DNA from: Gemmatimonadetes bacterium 13_2_20CM_2_65_7
GTDB taxonomy: Bacteria; Gemmatimonadota; Gemmatimonadetes; Gemmatimonadales; GWC2-71-9
DNA: 60,018 bases
Assembly: GCA_001915025.1 (NCBI GenBank)
Contig: MNDR01000098.1
Span: 1,526 to 61,543, forward strand
Direction: 5' to 3'
Under the pieces are notes generated by a model. It was not told the origin of the DNA, ran no database searches, and worked only from the letters and a program-made list of their open reading frames with translations. The position numbers and the translations under genes are program-made. This document shows, in pieces, positions 56,999 to 60,018 of this stretch; the stretch's first letter is position 1; every line of letters starts with the position of its first letter.

Positions 56999-58807
56999 CT
57001 ACGAGGGCCGTGACCGAAAAGTGTCCACTCTGCGCAAGTACACAAGCCCTCCGCCTGCTCCGCCCCCGAACAGGTCGCGAACACCAATCCCGCGCACATC
57101 GACGAAGGCGGGCGCGGAGTACGGCGGGAGCTGCACCATCACGCTCGAGTCGCGCACCAATCCTCGGAACACCGCCGGTGCCCCGCCCTGCTCGCTCCCC
57201 ACGATGAGGGCGCTGCGACCATCGCCGTCGAGATCGACGAAGCGGGGCACGGCGCGTCTGCCCACCCGCTGACCACCCAGGTAATCGTCCGTCACGAGTG
57301 TGAACCTGGGCGAGCGTGGCGTTCCGTCATTGCGGAAGAACGCGATCCGTCCCGATGCGTCCCCGATGAAGAGATCGAGGTCGCCGTCGCCGTCGATGTC
57401 GAACAACTCGGGGACAGCGTTGCTCCCGCGGGGCAGTCGCACGATCGCGGAGTCCACCAGGACAAATCGATTCGGACCGGGCTTGCCGGTATTGCGATAC
57501 CAGGCAACCGCGTCCTGAAACTGCCCGACGACGAGATCGGGCAGACCGTCCCCGTCGAGATCACCCAGCGCCGGAGCGTTGTGAAACGCGGGCAGCACGG
57601 CGAGGTGCCCACGCAGCCGAAACGCTGGCGCCGTGCGCGTGCCGACGTTTTCGAACCAGTACATGCCGCCGGTCTTGGGATTGTCGGGCTCGATCTTCGT
57701 GCCGACGACGATGTCGAGATCGCCATCGCCATCGATGTCGCCGAACGCGGGGATCGTCTCGGCGCCCAGATCGATGTCATCGAGCAGATGCGTCGTCGCG
57801 ACGGTCCAGACGCCGGGCGCCGTCTGGTCGAGCTCATACAGATTTGCGGTGCTGGTCTTGACCGGATTGAACGCCCCACCGAGCACGCCGACGACGAGGT
57901 CCGTGCGGCCGTCGCCGTTCAGGTCACCGGGGGCGGGCGCGTTGTAGCCGCTCGTCTCGAGCGGCGCTTGCAGCGGAAACGGAATCCGATCGCCGTGAAA
58001 GTCAGGATGCGCGCACGTGCCCTGATTCCGGATCCACAGGAGGCCCGGCTCGAAGAAGTCGCCCCACAGGATGTCGGGGTCCCCGTCGCCATCGACGTCG
58101 AAGACAGCCATCGTATTGGCGCCATGCAGTGACGGCGTACGCTGTCCGATGATCTGGATATCCTCGAACCGCTCCGTGATCAGGCGAAAGCGCGGCGCCT
58201 GATTCGCGTCGAAACCGTCCATCTCGTAGCGCGTGATCGTGCCGTCCACTCGACCGAGCAGCATGTCGAGCTTGCCGTTGCAGTCGATGTCGGCGAACTG
58301 CGCGATGTTCTGGCGGTCGGCGTAAATCGCGACGCCCGTGACATCCTTCAGCGTATCGGCGGCAACCTGAAATCGCGGGGCGGTCTTGGTTCCCACGTTG
58401 CGATAGTAGCGGATGTTGCTGAGTGGGGACTCGGCGAAGAGGTCGTACAGACCGTCGCCATCTACGTCGACGAAGCGGTACCACTCGCCAATGTCGATGC
58501 CCTGGAAGCGCTCATCCCGAAGTTGCCACGCGCCAGCTGAGTTGCGCTGAAAGAGCTCGAGCTGTCCCGAGTTTTCCTGGATGAAGAGGTCGAGCACGCC
58601 GTCGCCATCGATATCGACGAGCTGGGGCCGGGGATGCTCGAAGCCGCCGAGAAACGGCAGCGCGTAGGGCCGGCCCGTGGAGTCTGCGACCGGGAACGGA
58701 GAAATGCGGCGGTCAAAAGAAACGGCGGCGGTCGAGGCGGTCGGACTGATCGTCCGGGGATGGGTGCAACAGGTCAGCGCGAGGAGAAGGGCGAGCCGCC
58801 GCGTCAA
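56999..58807 (-). CDS. FG-GAP/VCBS-repeat calcium-binding lipoprotein
   Basis: 602 residues from TTG 58807, which overlaps the upstream stop (TTGA). Lipobox-like LLLALTCC. About nine Ca-binding loops of the DxDGDGxxD kind (VDIDGDGVLDLF, VDVDGDGLYDLF, DLNGDGRTDLV, DIDGDGDLDIV, DLDGDGLPDLV, DLDGDGRSALI) mark integrin-like FG-GAP blades forming one or two propellers. Predicted exported and surface-attached, for adhesion or ligand binding. Third gene of a propeller operon. Confidence 0.88.
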   Translation of the reverse strand: MTRRLALLLALTCCTHPRTISPTASTAAVSFDRRISPFPVADSTGRPYALPFLGGFEHPRPQLVDIDGDGVLDLFIQENSGQLELFQRNSAGAWQLRDERFQGIDIGEWYRFVDVDGDGLYDLFAESPLSNIRYYRNVGTKTAPRFQVAADTLKDVTGVAIYADRQNIAQFADIDCNGKLDMLLGRVDGTITRYEMDGFDANQAPRFRLITERFEDIQIIGQRTPSLHGANTMAVFDVDGDGDPDILWGDFFEPGLLWIRNQGTCAHPDFHGDRIPFPLQAPLETSGYNAPAPGDLNGDGRTDLVVGVLGGAFNPVKTSTANLYELDQTAPGVWTVATTHLLDDIDLGAETIPAFGDIDGDGDLDIVVGTKIEPDNPKTGGMYWFENVGTRTAPAFRLRGHLAVLPAFHNAPALGDLDGDGLPDLVVGQFQDAVAWYRNTGKPGPNRFVLVDSAIVRLPRGSNAVPELFDIDGDGDLDLFIGDASGRIAFFRNDGTPRSPRFTLVTDDYLGGQRVGRRAVPRFVDLDGDGRSALIVGSEQGGAPAVFRGLVRDSSVMVQLPPYSAPAFVDVRGIGVRDLFGGGAGGGLVYLRRVDTFRSRPS

Positions 58808-59850
58808 AACTTCTCGCCGCTCACGCCCAAGCCCGATCCGTCCGGCACAGTGTCGATTCTGCGGAGCACGGTGCGCTTGCGCGCGTCGATCACGATCACC
58901 CGGCCCGGCGCCGCCGTCATACCGGGCGCTGGCGCGGCCGGCATGGCCATGCTGATGCCGCCCATGTTCATGACGTTGCTGGTGTTGTGGTTCGCCACGA
59001 ACACGAGGCGTCCGTCTCCGGAAATGCCGATGCCGTCCGGCTGCGCGAAATCGCCCTTCACCGTCGTCAGCACACTCCAGTGTTTCGCGTCGATCACCGT
59101 GACATCGTTGGAGCGTTGATTGGGCAACCACACTTCGCCGCCGTCGGGTGTGAACGAGACGAGCCACGGCCAGTCGCCCGTGGGCACCTTCTGCACCAGC
59201 TTCGGCTTGGCGGGATCCGCGAGATCGAACACGAGCAGCCTGTCGGTCAGTTGCGCGGTCGCGACGAGCGTGCGCCCATCCGGAGAGACGGCGAGTTGCA
59301 CGATCACCTGGCTCGTATCGCCGCCCGGCACATCCACGATGTCAACGTGCTCGCGCTTCGCGTCGTACACCGCGATCTGATTCGCGCCGAGGCTCGCGAC
59401 GTACGCGTGCGCACCATCGGGCGCCACGGCAAGACCATGCGGTCTCGGCACCAGCACTTCGACTTCTTCCGGCGTCATGGTCTTGCGGTTGATCACCGCG
59501 ATCCGCGCCGGCGCGTTGACGGCCGACATCGAGCGCGTGGCATACAGCTTGTCGCTCTTGGGGTCGAGCGCGAGCAGACCGGGTGTGACCGTCTCCGCCT
59601 TCGCGACAATGTGATTGGCGCGATCGAGCTTCACGACGGCGTTGTCACCGACGAGCGAGACGTACCAGTACGATCCGTCGGGCTCGACGACGATATGATG
59701 CGGCTTGGGGTGCGCCGAGAAGCCGAGCGTCGTGAAGTCGACGACGGCGACGACCGAGTCCGCCGCCGCGTCGATGACGGTGACTTTGCCTGACGCCTGA
59801 TTCGCCACGTAGACGAAAACAGGCGTGATCAACGTCAGCAGGACGTTCAT
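58804..59850 (-). CDS. Secreted YVTN-family beta-propeller protein
   Basis: 348 residues from ATG 59850, overlapping the upstream stop (ATGA). A short hydrophobic start (MNVLLTLITPVFVYVANQAS) may be a cleavable signal. Repeated YVTN-like blades follow: KVTVIDAAADSVVAVVDFTT, PHGLAVAPDGAHAYVASLGA, QLAVSPDGRTLVATAQLTDR, VTVIDAKHWSVLTTVKGDFA, GIGISGDGRLVFVANHNTSN. A Met/Ala/Pro-rich insert (MNMGGISMAMPAAPAPGMTA) interrupts the penultimate blade and might bind metal. No enzymatic motif. Confidence 0.85.
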   Translation of the reverse strand: MNVLLTLITPVFVYVANQASGKVTVIDAAADSVVAVVDFTTLGFSAHPKPHHIVVEPDGSYWYVSLVGDNAVVKLDRANHIVAKAETVTPGLLALDPKSDKLYATRSMSAVNAPARIAVINRKTMTPEEVEVLVPRPHGLAVAPDGAHAYVASLGANQIAVYDAKREHVDIVDVPGGDTSQVIVQLAVSPDGRTLVATAQLTDRLLVFDLADPAKPKLVQKVPTGDWPWLVSFTPDGGEVWLPNQRSNDVTVIDAKHWSVLTTVKGDFAQPDGIGISGDGRLVFVANHNTSNVMNMGGISMAMPAAPAPGMTAAPGRVIVIDARKRTVLRRIDTVPDGSGLGVSGEKF

Positions 59851-60018
59851 GGCACCGGCGCCGACGGATGTTTCTTCAAGATGAACAACCCTTCCCCCAT
59901 GCTGCTGACCGCCACGACTCCGCTCTTGAAGAACGGATAATTGCCCCACGTGCCCTCGAAGCCGGGCTCGTCGGGACCGACCGGATGTGTGTCGAAGAAC
60001 CCAATCTCCTTAGGATGC
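59847..60018 (-). CDS. Choice-of-anchor B family protein (partial, N-terminus outside window)
   Basis: Only the last 56 codons are in the window: EIGFFDTHPVGPDEPGFEGT, then WGNYPFFKSGVVAVSSMGEG and LFILKKHPSAPVP. The FDT...F.G.WG.YPFF.SG pattern matches the C-terminal blade of choice-of-anchor B/LVIVD propellers, secreted surface proteins. Its stop overlaps the next start (ATGA), so it heads or precedes the propeller operon. Confidence 0.7.
   Translation of the reverse strand, partial: HPKEIGFFDTHPVGPDEPGFEGTWGNYPFFKSGVVAVSSMGEGLFILKKHPSAPVP

Noticed and set aside
58808-59167. N-terminal extension of the FG-GAP protein
   Set aside because: It overlaps the YVTN gene; the TTG at 58807 starts a lipoprotein signal.
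1-60018. tRNA or rRNA genes
   Set aside because: I looked for T-loop signatures (GGTTCGAATCC-like) and rRNA cores on both strands by eye and found none; a covariance-model search would settle it.

Overview
The window is GC-rich bacterial DNA with tightly packed genes on both strands. I see no rRNA, tRNA, phage, insertion sequence or CRISPR array. Several traits together suggest Gemmatimonadota or a near relative: many short secreted and outer-membrane proteins of unknown function, a DUF5916 outer-membrane protein, an HmuY-like protein, glycogen-binding-domain and FG-GAP proteins, lipoprotein signals, fused 2-oxoacid:ferredoxin oxidoreductase subunits, and GTG/TTG starts. No marker gene settles this, so the assignment is an inference.

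Layout. 1-1430: thiol-oxidation operon (VKOR, exported DsbA-like protein, small upstream protein). 1.5-5.7 kb: OsmC, CDP-alcohol phosphatidyltransferase, a frameshifted outer-membrane-type gene, a cNMP-binding protein, DoxX and a TPR protein. 5.8-10.7 kb: argJ, then an ECF sigma operon with a membrane glycogen-binding protein as probable anti-sigma partner, and a DUF255 thioredoxin protein. 10.8-15.8 kb: CDGSH and DUF5679 small metal proteins, HmuY-like protein, P5C dehydrogenase, VOC protein, degenerate histidine kinase and orphan sensor. 15.8-24.5 kb: NagB-PIG-L fusion, DUF1097, beta-barrel protein, a two-component system with a PEP-mutase-family enzyme, an M15-like membrane protein, an ACT protein and a basic protein. 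24.5-29 kb: non-homologous end joining (three-domain LigD divergent from Ku) with an EVE protein and a hydrolase. 29-34 kb: DUF5684, DUF72, coiled-coil lipoprotein, Tag glycosylase, atypical EF-P, hypothetical, TPR. 34-38 kb: operon of peptide-binding lipoprotein, NtrB-like kinase (frameshifted) and NtrC-type sigma54 activator. 38-42 kb: proline dehydrogenase and korA/korB. 42-49 kb: subtilisin lipoprotein, HAD phosphatase, DUF5916 barrel and two related small Arg-rich proteins. 49-53 kb: exported MsrAB, OmpR-type two-component system, propeller lipoprotein. 53-56 kb: PQQ dehydrogenase with lanthanide-type ligands and a truncated cytochrome c. 56-60 kb: lipoprotein, small proteins and an operon of three propeller-type secreted proteins.

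The genes share themes. Cell-envelope redox and repair: VKOR/DsbA, DUF255, MsrAB, CDGSH, OsmC. Proline to glutamate: PRODH at 38 kb with P5C dehydrogenase at 12 kb. Keto-acid oxidation: KorAB. DNA repair: Ku/LigD/Tag. Envelope sensing: four kinases, three response regulators and one ECF system.

The most striking patterns are at DNA level. About a dozen genes have a TANNNT box 6-8 nt before the start codon with no room for a leader, implying leaderless mRNAs. In the Ku/LigD gap one 7-bp box serves both directions at equal distance. A second promoter class carries ATTAT(G/C)TTG and precedes genes with leaders. There are also heptanucleotide tandem repeats, one of them inside the LigD coding sequence, a 10-bp-period inverted tandem array, 9-bp minisatellites, and convergent genes sharing one CTAA or CTAG for both stop codons.
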